Origin: Halothiobacillus sp045689735
GTDB taxonomy: Bacteria > Pseudomonadota > Gammaproteobacteria > Halothiobacillales > Halothiobacillaceae
Assembly (NCBI RefSeq): GCF_045689735.1
Contig: NZ_CP142685.1
Span: 1,178,001-1,242,000, forward strand
Direction: 5' to 3'
DNA: 64,000 bases
Numbering within the stretch: position 1 is the stretch's first letter; every line of letters starts with the position of its first letter. The position numbers were made by a program, and so were the translations under genes. The notes below the pieces were generated by a model. That model was not told the DNA's origin. It worked only from the letters and a program-made list of their open reading frames with translations, and searched no databases. This document shows positions 7,335-17,299 of this stretch, piece after piece.

Positions 7335-10099
7335 GGCCGAAGAAGATCGGTTACAGACTCTTGCGCGATTGCTTTTGACGAAGGCACTTGTGGCAGGGCA
7401 TCCGTCAATGGACTCGGGGCATGGGTGTAATACCCCTGAATGAAGTCCACCCGCAGTGCTTCCAGTTTGCTCACCAGACTCGGCGTTTCCACCCATTCCC
7501 CCACGGTTTTCGCGCCCATTTCATGCGCGACTTCCACAATCGCACGCACAATAACCGCTGCCACCGGATCCGTTTCCACATCGCGCACCAGCTTGCCGTC
7601 GATCTTGACGAAATCCGGCCGCAAACGCCGCATAAATTCGAACGACAACAACCCGGCACCAAAGTCATCCAGCGCCACCTGACACCCGAGACTGCGCAAC
7701 AACCCCATGAGCGACAAGGCCTGCTCGACATGCGTGATTGCCGAAGTTTCCGTAATTTCGAAACATAATTTCCGAGGATCGAAATCATATTCGCGCAGGA
7801 GCTTGCGGATGAAGGGATAGACCTCCGGATCCTGCACTGTCGCGCCCGACAGATTGATCGCCAGCATCGGCGCCGCCGTGCCCCAGAGCGCCAACCGGCG
7901 GAAAGTGTGGGTCAATACCCAGCGATCGATTTCCGACATGAATCGGTAGCGCTCTGCTGCTTCGATGAATTGTCCCGGAGACTGCGGTCGGCCATCTCCT
8001 CCCTTCAACCGCAGCAATACCTCAAAATGTCGGGGCGATAACGAATCCTCGGTCAAGGGCAAGGCCACGATCGCCTGCACCGCCTGCAACAATCCCTCTT
8101 CGTCCAATGAACGTTTGAGCTGCTGCAAAGTCGCCAGTTGATGCCGCTGGGCGGCAATTTCCTGATCATCTCGGGAATACCACACCAGACGATTGCCGCC
8201 ATCATGACGCGCGCGGCGACAGGCCGCCTCGGCGTCGTGCAGCAGATCGGCACCCAGCCGATAATCGACCACACAGACGCCGATGCTGGCCGTCACCCGC
8301 AAGTTATGCCCCGCCACCTCAAACCGCGCCGCACGCAGCTGCTCCAGCAACTCCTGCGGCCATTGACGGGCGTTGACACTGCGTGCATCGGGCAGCCATA
8401 TCCCAAACTCATCAACCCCCAACCGCGCCACTAAGCCAGATTGGGGTGTCCAAAGGGCAAGCTGATTCGCCAAACGAACCAGCAATTCATCGCCCGCCGC
8501 GCGGGAAGCCGTTTCATTAATCAGACGGAAGTCATCCAAATCCAGCCAGAGCAGCAGCCCTTCACAACGCCGTTCGCTGAGTGAATGACACTGGCTATCG
8601 AGGAACTCGGCGAAGGCTTCATGATTCAGCAAGCCCGTCAAACGGTCATGGCGTGCGCGATGCGCCAATAAAAACTGCGTTTGCCGGAAATCGGTACGGT
8701 CACTCAACACCAGGATGATTCGGGTATCCGGCGCGCCCAACGCGCCCACCCGACGCAGATTCAGATCAATGTCCCGAATCTGATGCCCCGCGTGCAGTTG
8801 GACTTCATAGGTGTCCTCGGTATGACTTTCCAGCAGGGCGAGTGCCTGACGCAAATCCATCCCGGGCAACGATGTCGGCCAGCGCAAATCGAACAACAGG
8901 GTGAAATGCCGACCATGCAAGACCTCCGCCCGATCAACGGGATGGCGCAGCAAAGCCAGCGTCGGCGTGTTGACAAACAGTACCCGCCCGGAGGTTGAAA
9001 GTACTACCACCGCATCGTGCAGCGCGTTGAGGGTCGTGCGCAACTGGGTTTCCTGCTGCAACAATTGCCGCTGAACTCGCCGCCCTTGTCGATAGAACAG
9101 AAAAATCACCAAGCCAACCGGCAATAAAAGCCAGAGACCATAGACTCTTAAAACCGCCGTGAGCGAGAGGGATTTTGGCAACCATTTGGCGCGAATCTCT
9201 TGCACACCCGCATAGTCCAGGGGCAACGACCAGGAGGCAACGCCGGCGGCTTCTGCCGCCGGGGAATCCGCCGACATCCCCAAAAGCTGCCGCCCCACCT
9301 TGCGGGCTAACGCGCGGTTCGCACGCGTCGTGGCGGAAAATGGCCATTCCGGCACGAGTTCGGTGGAGACTGCATAGGGAAAGTCGTTGTACTGTTTGCG
9401 CCCAATCACCCGCAATTGATCTGCGGCCAGTGTCCCATCAGCGACCAGGTGTTCGATGAATCCCGCCCGCACAATGCCCGCATCGGCGCGCCCATCTAGC
9501 ACCGCCTGCACGACCCGCATCATGGGCAGCCCGGTAAACACGGGCTGAATTTCCGTCTTCGGCGCAATACCCGCACGGCTTAAGGCTTCGATGCCCAGCA
9601 GCCAAGCCCCCAGCGCATCGGGCGATGCCCCCGCCACCAGTTTGCCGCGCAAATCCGCCAGATGGTTCAAATCCTGCCGATCTGCCCGCACAATCACCGC
9701 CGAACCGAATCGATCCAGCTTTTGCCCCCCCTGAGCCACATCCATCGTCGCAAGCGGCCAAATCCCGGCCTCATCCGCCAATTCGACAAACTGCAGTGGC
9801 TGAGTGAGCACAAAATCCAATCGGTCTTCTTTAACCGCCGCCGCCAGTTCATTCAGAAACAGCGGCTCGATCACAAAACGGTATCCCGGATTGTCCTGGG
9901 TCAGAAACTCCGCCGTGGGCTGCCAGCGCGCTAGGGTTTGCGGCTTGCCGAGATACGCCAGGACGCCGATCGTCACACGGGTCGGGTCGGGCACTGCCGC
10001 GCGGGCATCGACACCCGACAGCACCACCGCGCATAAGCACAGCGACAGTACCCAACGCCAAAAATCAACCCAGGCTCGGGCGTTTCGACCATGCGACAT
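7328..10099 (-). CDS. PhnD-like binding domain-PAS-GGDEF-EAL cyclic-di-GMP protein, probable phosphodiesterase
   Basis: 923 aa. A signal peptide is followed by a periplasmic PhnD/phosphonate-type binding domain (about residues 36-300, starting VTIGVLAYLGKP). Then come one membrane helix (LWLLLPVGLVIFLFY), a PAS-like segment, a GGDEF domain and an EAL domain. The GGDEF signature is degenerate (RLGVDEF) and no RxxD I-site precedes it, so cyclase activity is doubtful. The EAL domain keeps EVLLR, NLSG, FEITET, LDDFGAG, VKID and the QGY segment, so it is probably an active c-di-GMP phosphodiesterase. The ATG at 10099 was preferred over 10150 because of an AAGGGA site. It lies 53 bp downstream of argG on the same strand. 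Confidence 0.85.
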   Translation of the reverse strand: MSHGRNARAWVDFWRWVLSLCLCAVVLSGVDARAAVPDPTRVTIGVLAYLGKPQTLARWQPTAEFLTQDNPGYRFVIEPLFLNELAAAVKEDRLDFVLTQPLQFVELADEAGIWPLATMDVAQGGQKLDRFGSAVIVRADRQDLNHLADLRGKLVAGASPDALGAWLLGIEALSRAGIAPKTEIQPVFTGLPMMRVVQAVLDGRADAGIVRAGFIEHLVADGTLAADQLRVIGRKQYNDFPYAVSTELVPEWPFSATTRANRALARKVGRQLLGMSADSPAAEAAGVASWSLPLDYAGVQEIRAKWLPKSLSLTAVLRVYGLWLLLPVGLVIFLFYRQGRRVQRQLLQQETQLRTTLNALHDAVVVLSTSGRVLFVNTPTLALLRHPVDRAEVLHGRHFTLLFDLRWPTSLPGMDLRQALALLESHTEDTYEVQLHAGHQIRDIDLNLRRVGALGAPDTRIILVLSDRTDFRQTQFLLAHRARHDRLTGLLNHEAFAEFLDSQCHSLSERRCEGLLLWLDLDDFRLINETASRAAGDELLVRLANQLALWTPQSGLVARLGVDEFGIWLPDARSVNARQWPQELLEQLRAARFEVAGHNLRVTASIGVCVVDYRLGADLLHDAEAACRRARHDGGNRLVWYSRDDQEIAAQRHQLATLQQLKRSLDEEGLLQAVQAIVALPLTEDSLSPRHFEVLLRLKGGDGRPQSPGQFIEAAERYRFMSEIDRWVLTHTFRRLALWGTAAPMLAINLSGATVQDPEVYPFIRKLLREYDFDPRKLCFEITETSAITHVEQALSLMGLLRSLGCQVALDDFGAGLLSFEFMRRLRPDFVKIDGKLVRDVETDPVAAVIVRAIVEVAHEMGAKTVGEWVETPSLVSKLEALRVDFIQGYYTHAPSPLTDALPQVPSSKAIAQESVTDLLRPH

Positions 10100-10152
10100 C
10101 TGCGAATCCCTTATTTCGACACCCGCGCCCCATCCCGGGGCGAGCCCCATGC

Positions 10153-11379
10153 TCAGAGGGTGCGACCGGCTTTCGCGGCAATACGCAAACGCAGGGCGTT
10201 GAGCTTGATGAAGCCCGCCGCATCGCGTTGGTCATACGCCCCGGCGTCTTCCTCGAATGTCGCAATCGTCGGATCGAACAGCGAGTCATCCGAGCGACGC
10301 CCCAGAATTTGTACGGTGCCTTTGTACAGGCGCACACGAACTTCACCGTTGACATAAGCCTGCGATGCGTCAATCGCGGCCTGCAGCATTTTCCGCTCCG
10401 GCGACCACCAGTAACCGTTGTAAATCATCTCGGCATACCGGGGCATCAGATCATCTTTCAGATGCGCGACCCCTCGATCGAGCGTCAACGATTCCAGCGC
10501 TCGATGGGCTTTGAGCACGATGGTGCCGCCCGGTGTTTCATAACAGCCCCGCGATTTCATGCCGACATAGCGGTTTTCAACGAGATCGAGACGACCCACG
10601 CCATGCGCCCCACCGAGGGCGTTCAATTTTGCCCAGAGCGTCGCGGGCGACAGCACTTCTCCGTCGATCGCCACCGGATCACCTTGGACGAAGCGCAAGA
10701 CGAACTCCACCCCATCGTCGGGCGCTGCCTCGGGCGCCACGGACCAACGCCACATGGCCTCTTCCGGTGTCCACCAGGGATCTTCGAGATTGCCGCCCTC
10801 GTAGGAAATATGCAGCAGATTGGCATCCATCGAATACGGGGATTTCTTTCCGGCCGCCGCAAAATCCACTGGAATATCATGCTGTTTGGCATAGGCCATC
10901 AATTTTTCGCGCGAGGTGAGATCCCATTCGCGCCAGGGCGCAATCACTTTGATGCCCGGTTTCAACGCATAGGCACCTAATTCAAAACGAACCTGATCGT
11001 TCCCCTTCCCGGTCGCGCCATGCGAAATCGCATCTGCTCCGGTGGCATTGGCGATTTCGACCAAGCGCTTGGCAATCAATGGCCGGGCAATGGAGGTGCC
11101 CAGCAGGTACTCGCCTTCATAAATCGCATTGGCGCGGAACATGGGGAACACAAAATCTTTGATGAACTCTTCGCGCAGATCCTCGATATAAATCTGGCTA
11201 ACACCCATTTTCTGGGCTTTGAACCGCGCGGGCTCCAATTCATCCCCCTGCCCGAGATCCGCCGTAAAGGTCACCACCTCGCAGTCATACACATCCTGCA
11301 ACCATTTGAGAATGACTGAGGTATCCAGCCCGCCGGAATAGGCGAGAACGACTTTTTTGATGCCAGATTGCTTGCTCAT
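10153..11379 (-). CDS. argG: Argininosuccinate synthase
   Basis: 408 aa, the usual length. Catalyses ATP-dependent joining of citrulline and aspartate in arginine synthesis. The PP-loop ATP motif LAYSGGLDTSVI is near the N-terminus, and the family segments GATGKGNDQVRFELG, SPYSMDANLLHISYEG and YNGYWWSPERKMLQ are present. The start at 11379 gives MSKQSGIKKVVLAYSGG. The phosphodiesterase gene lies 53 bp downstream on the same strand, and the terminator of bamC lies upstream. Confidence 0.97.
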   Translation of the reverse strand: MSKQSGIKKVVLAYSGGLDTSVILKWLQDVYDCEVVTFTADLGQGDELEPARFKAQKMGVSQIYIEDLREEFIKDFVFPMFRANAIYEGEYLLGTSIARPLIAKRLVEIANATGADAISHGATGKGNDQVRFELGAYALKPGIKVIAPWREWDLTSREKLMAYAKQHDIPVDFAAAGKKSPYSMDANLLHISYEGGNLEDPWWTPEEAMWRWSVAPEAAPDDGVEFVLRFVQGDPVAIDGEVLSPATLWAKLNALGGAHGVGRLDLVENRYVGMKSRGCYETPGGTIVLKAHRALESLTLDRGVAHLKDDLMPRYAEMIYNGYWWSPERKMLQAAIDASQAYVNGEVRVRLYKGTVQILGRRSDDSLFDPTIATFEEDAGAYDQRDAAGFIKLNALRLRIAAKAGRTL

Positions 11380-11465
11380 AACGCTTTTGTCTTGAAGAAA
11401 AACCGGCGCAGTATATCGCAAGCATCGCGCGCCCGTCTGGCTGCCCTGCGAGGGTCAGCCGTCAA

Positions 11466-11495
11466 TAAAAAAACCCCCGCACATCGGCGGGGGTT
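11466..11495 (-). terminator. Intrinsic terminator of dapA-bamC
   Basis: Minus strand: a 9-bp stem AACCCCCGC/GCGGGGGTT (arms 11495-11487 and 11480-11472) with a 6-nt loop, running into a T tract of about seven residues. It lies about 35 bp beyond the bamC stop. Confidence 0.92.
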
Positions 11496-11529
11496 GCCAT
11501 TTACCAGCACAAAACCCAGCGGTAGAAAA

Positions 11530-12651
11530 TTATTCGAGCTGGCTGTTAATCTGGCTCAGCACCGCAAACCGGGGATCCGGCAATTCGCCGCCCGTGACCG
11601 TCAATTTCTCAACATCAATGCGCACGGTGCCATCCGGCTGGGGCTTAGCACGGAGTTCCAACTGGATCTTGGCATGGGCGCCCACGGTTTTTCCACGCAG
11701 ATTCATGCCTTGATACAAGGACTGCGGATGATTATGCGTCACGGTAATCCGGCCATCCTTGATATTACTCGTCACCGGGTCGAATCCCAGACGATCCAAG
11801 GCCAGGCCCAAACGATTCCAGACCTGCGGATAAGGCTGGCTCACAATGAGATAGCGCTGGTCTTTGTCCTCGTTGAACAGGATTTTGGAACGGGGCGCGA
11901 AATTCTGCGCCATCAGGGCACGGGACTCCGCCTCGGTTTTGCCAGAAAGATACGAGGTCAACCGCGCCATCATATTGGCAGAAAGCGTGTTATCCGGTTT
12001 GGCATTGGCGTATTTGAACGAAGATTCTTCATCGCCAGGGAAATAAGGTTTTTCCCCCGTCAAATCCATTTTTTGCGCGGTCACGAACACCAGGGTCTGG
12101 TTGCCCGAATCACCCTTCTCGATGCGCAGCCGCAGTTTTTCGATGTGATCCGGCTTGAAGAAGGTGTCTTTGGCGATCTTGAGAAAACTCATCAGATCAA
12201 ACCCCGTGTTAGCCGCCGACTGAACCCCCGTCCAGTCGGTTTCCATATAACCTGCCGCCGGATCGATTTTTTTGATCACATAGCCTTCATCCTGCAGGAA
12301 ATCCTGCAGTTTTGGCCAAACGGCATCGGGCGCGGCAGCCACGGCGAGATAACGGGAATCCGCCCCGCCCATCACCTGCACCCCGTTACTCCCAACCAGC
12401 ACCCCGCTGCGATTGGCGCGGTTCTCAGCCGCCAATGCCTTGGCTGAGGCAATTTCCGGCAAAGCCAGCTCGGCGCTCGGACTGGGCGGGGTGAACGCGG
12501 GCGGAACATCTAGGGTTGCCGCCCGCGGTGCAGGCTTGTCACTGCCAAAAAAGGGAATGGACGAGCAACCGGAGAGCGCACCCGTGCTCAGGGCAAGCCC
12601 CACCAGCAGGCTCAGTTTGAAACGCGAAAAAGAAGCGGCAGAGGAACTCAT
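11530..12651 (-). CDS. bamC: Outer membrane protein assembly lipoprotein BamC
   Basis: 373-aa lipoprotein of the beta-barrel assembly machine. A signal peptide ends in the lipobox LSGC (ALSTGALSGCSS). The mature N-terminus is low-complexity and Pro-rich, followed by BamC helix-grip regions starting around YLAVAAAPDAVWPKLQDFLQ and a second near RYLIVSQPYPQVWNRLGLAL. The start at 12651 places the signal peptide correctly; no strong ribosome site is visible. It sits 80 bp downstream of dapA, as in many gammaproteobacteria, and ends in a strong terminator. Confidence 0.92.
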   Translation of the reverse strand: MSSSAASFSRFKLSLLVGLALSTGALSGCSSIPFFGSDKPAPRAATLDVPPAFTPPSPSAELALPEIASAKALAAENRANRSGVLVGSNGVQVMGGADSRYLAVAAAPDAVWPKLQDFLQDEGYVIKKIDPAAGYMETDWTGVQSAANTGFDLMSFLKIAKDTFFKPDHIEKLRLRIEKGDSGNQTLVFVTAQKMDLTGEKPYFPGDEESSFKYANAKPDNTLSANMMARLTSYLSGKTEAESRALMAQNFAPRSKILFNEDKDQRYLIVSQPYPQVWNRLGLALDRLGFDPVTSNIKDGRITVTHNHPQSLYQGMNLRGKTVGAHAKIQLELRAKPQPDGTVRIDVEKLTVTGGELPDPRFAVLSQINSQLE

Positions 12652-12731
12652 GAGGCGTAGTTTCCGGATGGATTGAAGTGGCAGGAGATTAACGAATATT
12701 GTGGGGGCAAACCAGCATTCCAGCGCGGAGA

Positions 12732-13625
12732 TTAAACCGTCAGAACACCGGCATCGATCATCGCCGCACGCACCTGGGGGATAAACGCCGGTTCCAGCGG
12801 CAGCAATGGCAGTCGGATACCCGCTGGTGACAGCCCCAGTTCGGCCACCGCCCACTTGGCAGGAATCGGGTTCGGCTGGCAAAACAGCTCCCGATGCAAA
12901 CCCATCAGGCGGGCATCCAGTGCCTGCGCCGCCTCGGCATCCCCGCGCAAGGCGGCTGCGGTCATCTCGTGCATCAGCGCCGGGGCAACATTCGCGGTGA
13001 CCGAAATCGTACCCGCGGCGCCGGACAGAATCGCGGCACAACTCAAGTTGTCATCACCACTGTACACGGCGAAGCCGCTGGGCGCGCCATCGATCAAAGC
13101 CCGCATCCGTTCTAGGGAGCCACTGGCTTCTTTGGTGCCGACGATGCGCGGATGCGCTGCCAGTGCCAGCGTCGTAGCCACCTGCATATCCACCCCGGTT
13201 CGCCCCGGGACATTGTATAAAATCATCGGCAGGTCAACAGCTTCCGCAATCGCCGTGAAGTGCGCGATCAACCCGGCCTGTGTGGGTCGGTTGTAGTAGG
13301 GGGTTACCGAGAGATGCGCATCAGCGCCAGCTTCAGCGGCGGCCGTTGCCAGCGCAATCGCTTCTCGGGTGTTATTCGCACCAGTTCCGGCGATGACCGG
13401 AATCCGCCCCGCCACGGCACGCACGGTGGCATCGATCACGGCAATATGCTCATCGACATCCAGCGTAGCGGATTCACCGGTGGTACCAACCGCGACGATG
13501 GCATCGGTGCCAGAAGCCAAGTGGAAATCAATCAGCTTCAGCAGCGCCGGGAAATCCACCGCGCCATCTGCCTGCATCGGCGTAATCAACGCCACCATAC
13601 TGCCCGTCATCTGTGGAATAGCCAT
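12732..13625 (-). CDS. dapA: 4-hydroxy-tetrahydrodipicolinate synthase
   Basis: 297-aa TIM-barrel aldolase condensing pyruvate with aspartate semialdehyde in lysine and diaminopimelate synthesis. Visible motifs are VGTTGESATL, the YNVPGRTG tyrosine segment, and the Schiff-base lysine in GTKEASG. The start at 13625 (MAIPQMTGSMVALITPM) is five residues longer than the common MTGS start, and neither has a clear ribosome site. First gene of dapA-bamC. Its substrate is made by asd, located elsewhere in this window. Confidence 0.96.
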   Translation of the reverse strand: MAIPQMTGSMVALITPMQADGAVDFPALLKLIDFHLASGTDAIVAVGTTGESATLDVDEHIAVIDATVRAVAGRIPVIAGTGANNTREAIALATAAAEAGADAHLSVTPYYNRPTQAGLIAHFTAIAEAVDLPMILYNVPGRTGVDMQVATTLALAAHPRIVGTKEASGSLERMRALIDGAPSGFAVYSGDDNLSCAAILSGAAGTISVTANVAPALMHEMTAAALRGDAEAAQALDARLMGLHRELFCQPNPIPAKWAVAELGLSPAGIRLPLLPLEPAFIPQVRAAMIDAGVLTV

Positions 13626-13742
13626 GAGGCTGAACAACTCCGTACCAAAATCGCGTAATCGGTGCATTGTAAAGGTATCCGACGCTTTTCGCCGGATTAA
13701 ACCCGGCATACTACCGAGCGCCCAGCCGTTCTGACAAGGCGC

Positions 13743-14705
13743 TCAGTCTTGAGCCAGCGGTGATGGGATTGCTTTGCCGGTCACCGCCTGGGCGCGGGCA
13801 TAGGCTTCGTTCCGCCTAAAGCCCGCCACCTCGACCAAGACCCGCGCCATACTGCGTGCCGACACCCCTTCTTCGTGCAGAACAGTCAACAACCGATCAA
13901 CCGCGACAGCTTCCCGCGCAGGTTCGCTGGACGATTCGGCGGCAACCAGCACCACAAACTCGCCGCGTGCCGGAATTCGCCCCGACTCGATCGCGGCACA
14001 GGCATCCGCCAGCGTGGTATGCACGATCGATTCGAATCGCTTCGTCAGTTCCCGCCCAATGACAACCGGCCGCTCGGCGCCCAGGATGGCGCAGGCATCC
14101 TGCAGCATCTCGCCAATGCGATGCGGTGCCTCATAAAATGCCAAGGTGGCCGCCACGGATTGCAAGGTCTGTAAACGAACGCGCCGCGCCGCCACCTTGG
14201 AGGGAAGGAATCCTTCAAACCAGAAGGGTTGATCGCCAAAACCCGAGGCAGACAAGGCCGAAATCACCGCTGAAGCCCCCGGCACGGGGCTGACGACCAA
14301 CCCGGCCGCCGCCACGGCACGCACCAATCGGCTACCCGGATCACTGATCCCCGGCGTGCCCGCATCGCTGATCACCGCAATGGCCTTGCCCGCCTGTAAC
14401 GCAGCAATGATGTGTTGCGCCTGCGCCGCTTCGTTGTGCTGATGCACCGCCCACAGGGGTGTGTGAATGCCAAAATGCGTGAGCAAAGGGCGGGCATGTC
14501 GGGTGTCCTCGCAGGCGATGGCATCCACACCGGACAACACGGCTTGCGCCCGCTGGGAAAAGTCCGCCCGATTACCAATCGGGGTCGCCACGAGATACAG
14601 CACCCCAGGGCTCACCCAGCGCGTCGTCATCGGCGCATGGTCTATCGCCTCATCATATTCATCCATCGGCAAAAAATCGCCCTCGGTCGGTTGCGGATCG
14701 TTCAT
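13743..14705 (-). CDS. rsmI: 16S rRNA (cytidine-1402-2'-O)-methyltransferase
   Basis: 320 aa, tetrapyrrole-methylase fold; methylates the ribose of C1402 in 16S rRNA using SAM. Motifs: YLVATPIGNRADFS near the N-terminus, and SDAGTPGISDPG in the SAM pocket. The C-terminal segment (FRRNEAYARAQ) is typical. The start is uncertain: ATG 14705 gives a 36-residue acidic lead before the conserved core, while 14666 and 14630 are alternatives; none has a clear ribosome site. It is divergent from lpoA, the same arrangement as in E. coli. Confidence 0.93.
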   Translation of the reverse strand: MNDPQPTEGDFLPMDEYDEAIDHAPMTTRWVSPGVLYLVATPIGNRADFSQRAQAVLSGVDAIACEDTRHARPLLTHFGIHTPLWAVHQHNEAAQAQHIIAALQAGKAIAVISDAGTPGISDPGSRLVRAVAAAGLVVSPVPGASAVISALSASGFGDQPFWFEGFLPSKVAARRVRLQTLQSVAATLAFYEAPHRIGEMLQDACAILGAERPVVIGRELTKRFESIVHTTLADACAAIESGRIPARGEFVVLVAAESSSEPAREAVAVDRLLTVLHEEGVSARSMARVLVEVAGFRRNEAYARAQAVTGKAIPSPLAQD

Positions 14706-14804
14706 GGAGGTTTCTTGCGCCGTGAAAAAATTTTTATCATGATACGGTGCAATTGATTGAAGCGACCAATCAATTCCGTTCAGAATTTTGATCGCTCCAT
14801 CCTC

Positions 14805-16892
14805 ATGATTCTTTACAGCAAAGGTGACCCGGTGTTCGTTTTGACCTTGAAGCGCTTTCAGCCCAAAGTCGGCCTGCCGATCCCGTCCCTGTTGCCTGGC
14901 CTGTTGCTGGCGGCTCTGTTGTTGACACTCGCCGGGTGCGCGCAGAATCCGTATCCCACCAGCGGCACCGCCAGCAAGGCACAAACCGAACTGAACCAGG
15001 CCATTGCGAGCCGCGAGCCCGAGCGCATCGCCCAGGCAGAGATGGCATTGGCCAACCAATCCAGCGGCCTGAGCCGTGCCGAAGGTCAAATGCGGGCGCT
15101 GGAAACTGCGATCGACGCCGAGCAATTCAGCCTGGCCAATCGTCTGTTCAGTCAAGCTAATACCCAGTCACAATGGGCCACCGTTTCACCGCGCCGCGCG
15201 GCTTTACTGGAAGGATTCGCACGCTGGCAGCAGGGTGATCTGGCCGCCGGAAAACGGCTGGTGCAAAATTTGCCACTGCCGCTCGCCCCGGACGAAGCCG
15301 CCCGACGCCTGTTGCTGCTGGCCAATATGGATGAAGCCGCGCAACAGCCGATCGATGCCGCCCGTCAGCGCTCGGCACTCAACGAGTATCTAACCGGTCA
15401 GGCCGCCGATCAAAACCGAGCCAAGCTGTGGAATTTATTGACAGCCGCGCCAATTGACAGCCTGATTCAAGCCAGCCAATCCGCAAGCAACCCGACCTTC
15501 GAAGGCTGGTTGAATCTCACCATCATTTTTCGCAGCCGCCCCGGTGAACTGGCGAGCTGGATCAAGAACCATCCCGATCATCCCGCCGTCACCTCGGGCT
15601 TTACTGGCCTGCTTACCAGCCAGGTGAGTAGCGTGGCTGAACTCAAACCCAGTACGAACAGTGAGGGCGCGATCGTCGTCCTGCTTCCGCTGTCGGGGGA
15701 TTATCAACCCGTCAGCACCGCCATCACCGATGGATTGAATTTTGCGCATGACCGTCTGGGGCTGGCCGCCAATCAAACGCTGCAAGTCGTCGACAGCGGC
15801 AACACGCTCGCCTCATTCAACTCTGCATTGAGCACGGCGCTCGCCAGCCACCCGGCATTGATTATCGGCCCCTTGCTCAAAGAACAGTTTGCCGCGCTGA
15901 ATAACCTGCCCGCCGATGCGCCGCCCATCATCGCGCTCAATACCCCGCCCGATGGCACCGCACTGCCGCACGGAGTCATCAGTGATTCGCTCTCACCGGA
16001 TGCCGATGCCCGAGCCACAGCGGATCAGATGATTCGGGATCAAAAAATGACCGCACTGGCTCTATGTCCGGATAACGGCCTCGGTCACCGGATTTGCTCG
16101 GCCTTCCGACAGGAATACAGCCTGCTGGGCGGGAAACTGATCGATGTCGCGTATTTTGCGCCGTCCACCACGGATTTCTCTGGGCAGATCCGGCAATTGC
16201 TCGGGGTCTATTCGACCAGCAAACAAAGCTTTCAACCCAAAATCAGTACAGATGCCCAGGGCATTTTTCTCGGGGCGACCGGCCAGCAGGTTCGTATGAT
16301 CGTGCCGCAACTGGATTATTTCGGTGCCGATCAACTGCCGCGATATGGGATTGGCATGATCTACAGCGGCACGCCCAACCCGATGAGCGATCAAGATAAA
16401 AGCGGCCTGGTCATTCCGGTCGAGCCGCTGCTGCTGGCGGGCAATTCAGGGCCGGATGATCCGATGCGCGCCACCTATGAACGGGCGAGCCTCTCGCCGC
16501 TGCCACGGTTGTTTGCCTTTGGTGCCGATGCGCTCCTCATCGCCGCTAACCTGAACCCGCTACTCAATGGCCAGAGCCTCACCGGGTTGACCGGCACCCT
16601 CAGCCTAGCGCCCACCGGCAACATCGAACGCAAGCCGGCCTGGGGGCAATTCCGTCAAGGTCTGCTGCAACCCTTCGTCGGCACGGACAGCTCGAATTTG
16701 CCCAGCACCGTCCTCGATACCAGTTCGCCCCCAGCGCTCGATCAAATCCAGCCGGGTGATGCAGCCACACCGGCGGAATCAGACGCTCCTTCCGTCCCAA
16801 CGCCGACGCCAACGGCTGCCCCGGCACCCATCACCCCGCAGCCCCCACCCGATGGCGCTGCTCAAACCGCCCCCGCCCCGCCATCGCCGTGA
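14805..16892 (+). CDS. lpoA: Penicillin-binding-protein activator lipoprotein LpoA
   Basis: About 695 aa. An unusually long N-region precedes the lipoprotein signal with lipobox LAGC (LLLTLAGCAQ). The N-terminal half is helical and TPR-like (roughly residues 70-280). The second half is a periplasmic-binding-protein fold beginning around IVVLLPLSGDYQPVSTAITD, as in LpoA/YraM, which activates PBP1A from the outer membrane. The tail of about 60 residues is Pro/Ala-rich. The start is uncertain: ATG 14805, or GTG 14832 with AAGGTGA just upstream. It overlaps yraN by 4 bp. Confidence 0.85.
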   Translation: MILYSKGDPVFVLTLKRFQPKVGLPIPSLLPGLLLAALLLTLAGCAQNPYPTSGTASKAQTELNQAIASREPERIAQAEMALANQSSGLSRAEGQMRALETAIDAEQFSLANRLFSQANTQSQWATVSPRRAALLEGFARWQQGDLAAGKRLVQNLPLPLAPDEAARRLLLLANMDEAAQQPIDAARQRSALNEYLTGQAADQNRAKLWNLLTAAPIDSLIQASQSASNPTFEGWLNLTIIFRSRPGELASWIKNHPDHPAVTSGFTGLLTSQVSSVAELKPSTNSEGAIVVLLPLSGDYQPVSTAITDGLNFAHDRLGLAANQTLQVVDSGNTLASFNSALSTALASHPALIIGPLLKEQFAALNNLPADAPPIIALNTPPDGTALPHGVISDSLSPDADARATADQMIRDQKMTALALCPDNGLGHRICSAFRQEYSLLGGKLIDVAYFAPSTTDFSGQIRQLLGVYSTSKQSFQPKISTDAQGIFLGATGQQVRMIVPQLDYFGADQLPRYGIGMIYSGTPNPMSDQDKSGLVIPVEPLLLAGNSGPDDPMRATYERASLSPLPRLFAFGADALLIAANLNPLLNGQSLTGLTGTLSLAPTGNIERKPAWGQFRQGLLQPFVGTDSSNLPSTVLDTSSPPALDQIQPGDAATPAESDAPSVPTPTPTAAPAPITPQPPPDGAAQTAPAPPSP

Positions 16893-17281
16893 ATCCAGCA
16901 TCCGAACCAAGTCTAGCGGTTGGCCATGCCGCCGAGCGCGAGGCGGAAGCGTTCCTGCGAACAAAAGGCTTGAAGCCGCTCGGACGCAATCTGCGTGCTG
17001 GTCGGGGGGAAATCGATCTGCTGATGCAGGCTGGCAAGACCTTGGTATTTGTCGAGGTTCGTGCCAGAAAATCCGGCGCGGCCGTCGCCGCCTGCGAGAC
17101 GATCACGGCCAAAAAACGGCAGCGCGTGGTACAGACGGCCAACCAATGGTTGCAGCAGCATCCGGAATGGCAGCAGTATCCTTGCCGCTTCGATGTTGTG
17201 GCCATCACCCTAAACCCTGCCGACGGCCAACAGAACACCGTACACTGGCTGCCCGATGCGTTTGATGGCAGCGCAACCTGA
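16889..17281 (+). CDS. yraN: YraN family (UPF0102) nuclease-fold protein
   Basis: 130 aa, normal for UPF0102. The restriction-endonuclease-like motif is GEIDLLMQAGKTLVFVEVRA: E and D, then ExR, near residues 40-60. The family is structurally related to Holliday-junction-resolvase folds but its cellular role is poorly defined. It starts with GTG inside the lpoA stop region (GTGA overlap), so it is translationally coupled to lpoA. Confidence 0.9.
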   Translation: MNPASEPSLAVGHAAEREAEAFLRTKGLKPLGRNLRAGRGEIDLLMQAGKTLVFVEVRARKSGAAVAACETITAKKRQRVVQTANQWLQQHPEWQQYPCRFDVVAITLNPADGQQNTVHWLPDAFDGSAT

Positions 17282-17299
17282 TTCAGGAACCCCAACCTC

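Noticed and set aside
11368..12447. A 359-codon frame on the plus strand opposite bamC.
   Set aside because: bamC has a lipoprotein signal, family motifs, the dapA neighbour and a terminator; the opposite frame has none of these.
12652..13041. In-frame extension of bamC upstream into the dapA region.
   Set aside because: The added residues overlap dapA on the same strand and would bury the lipoprotein signal.
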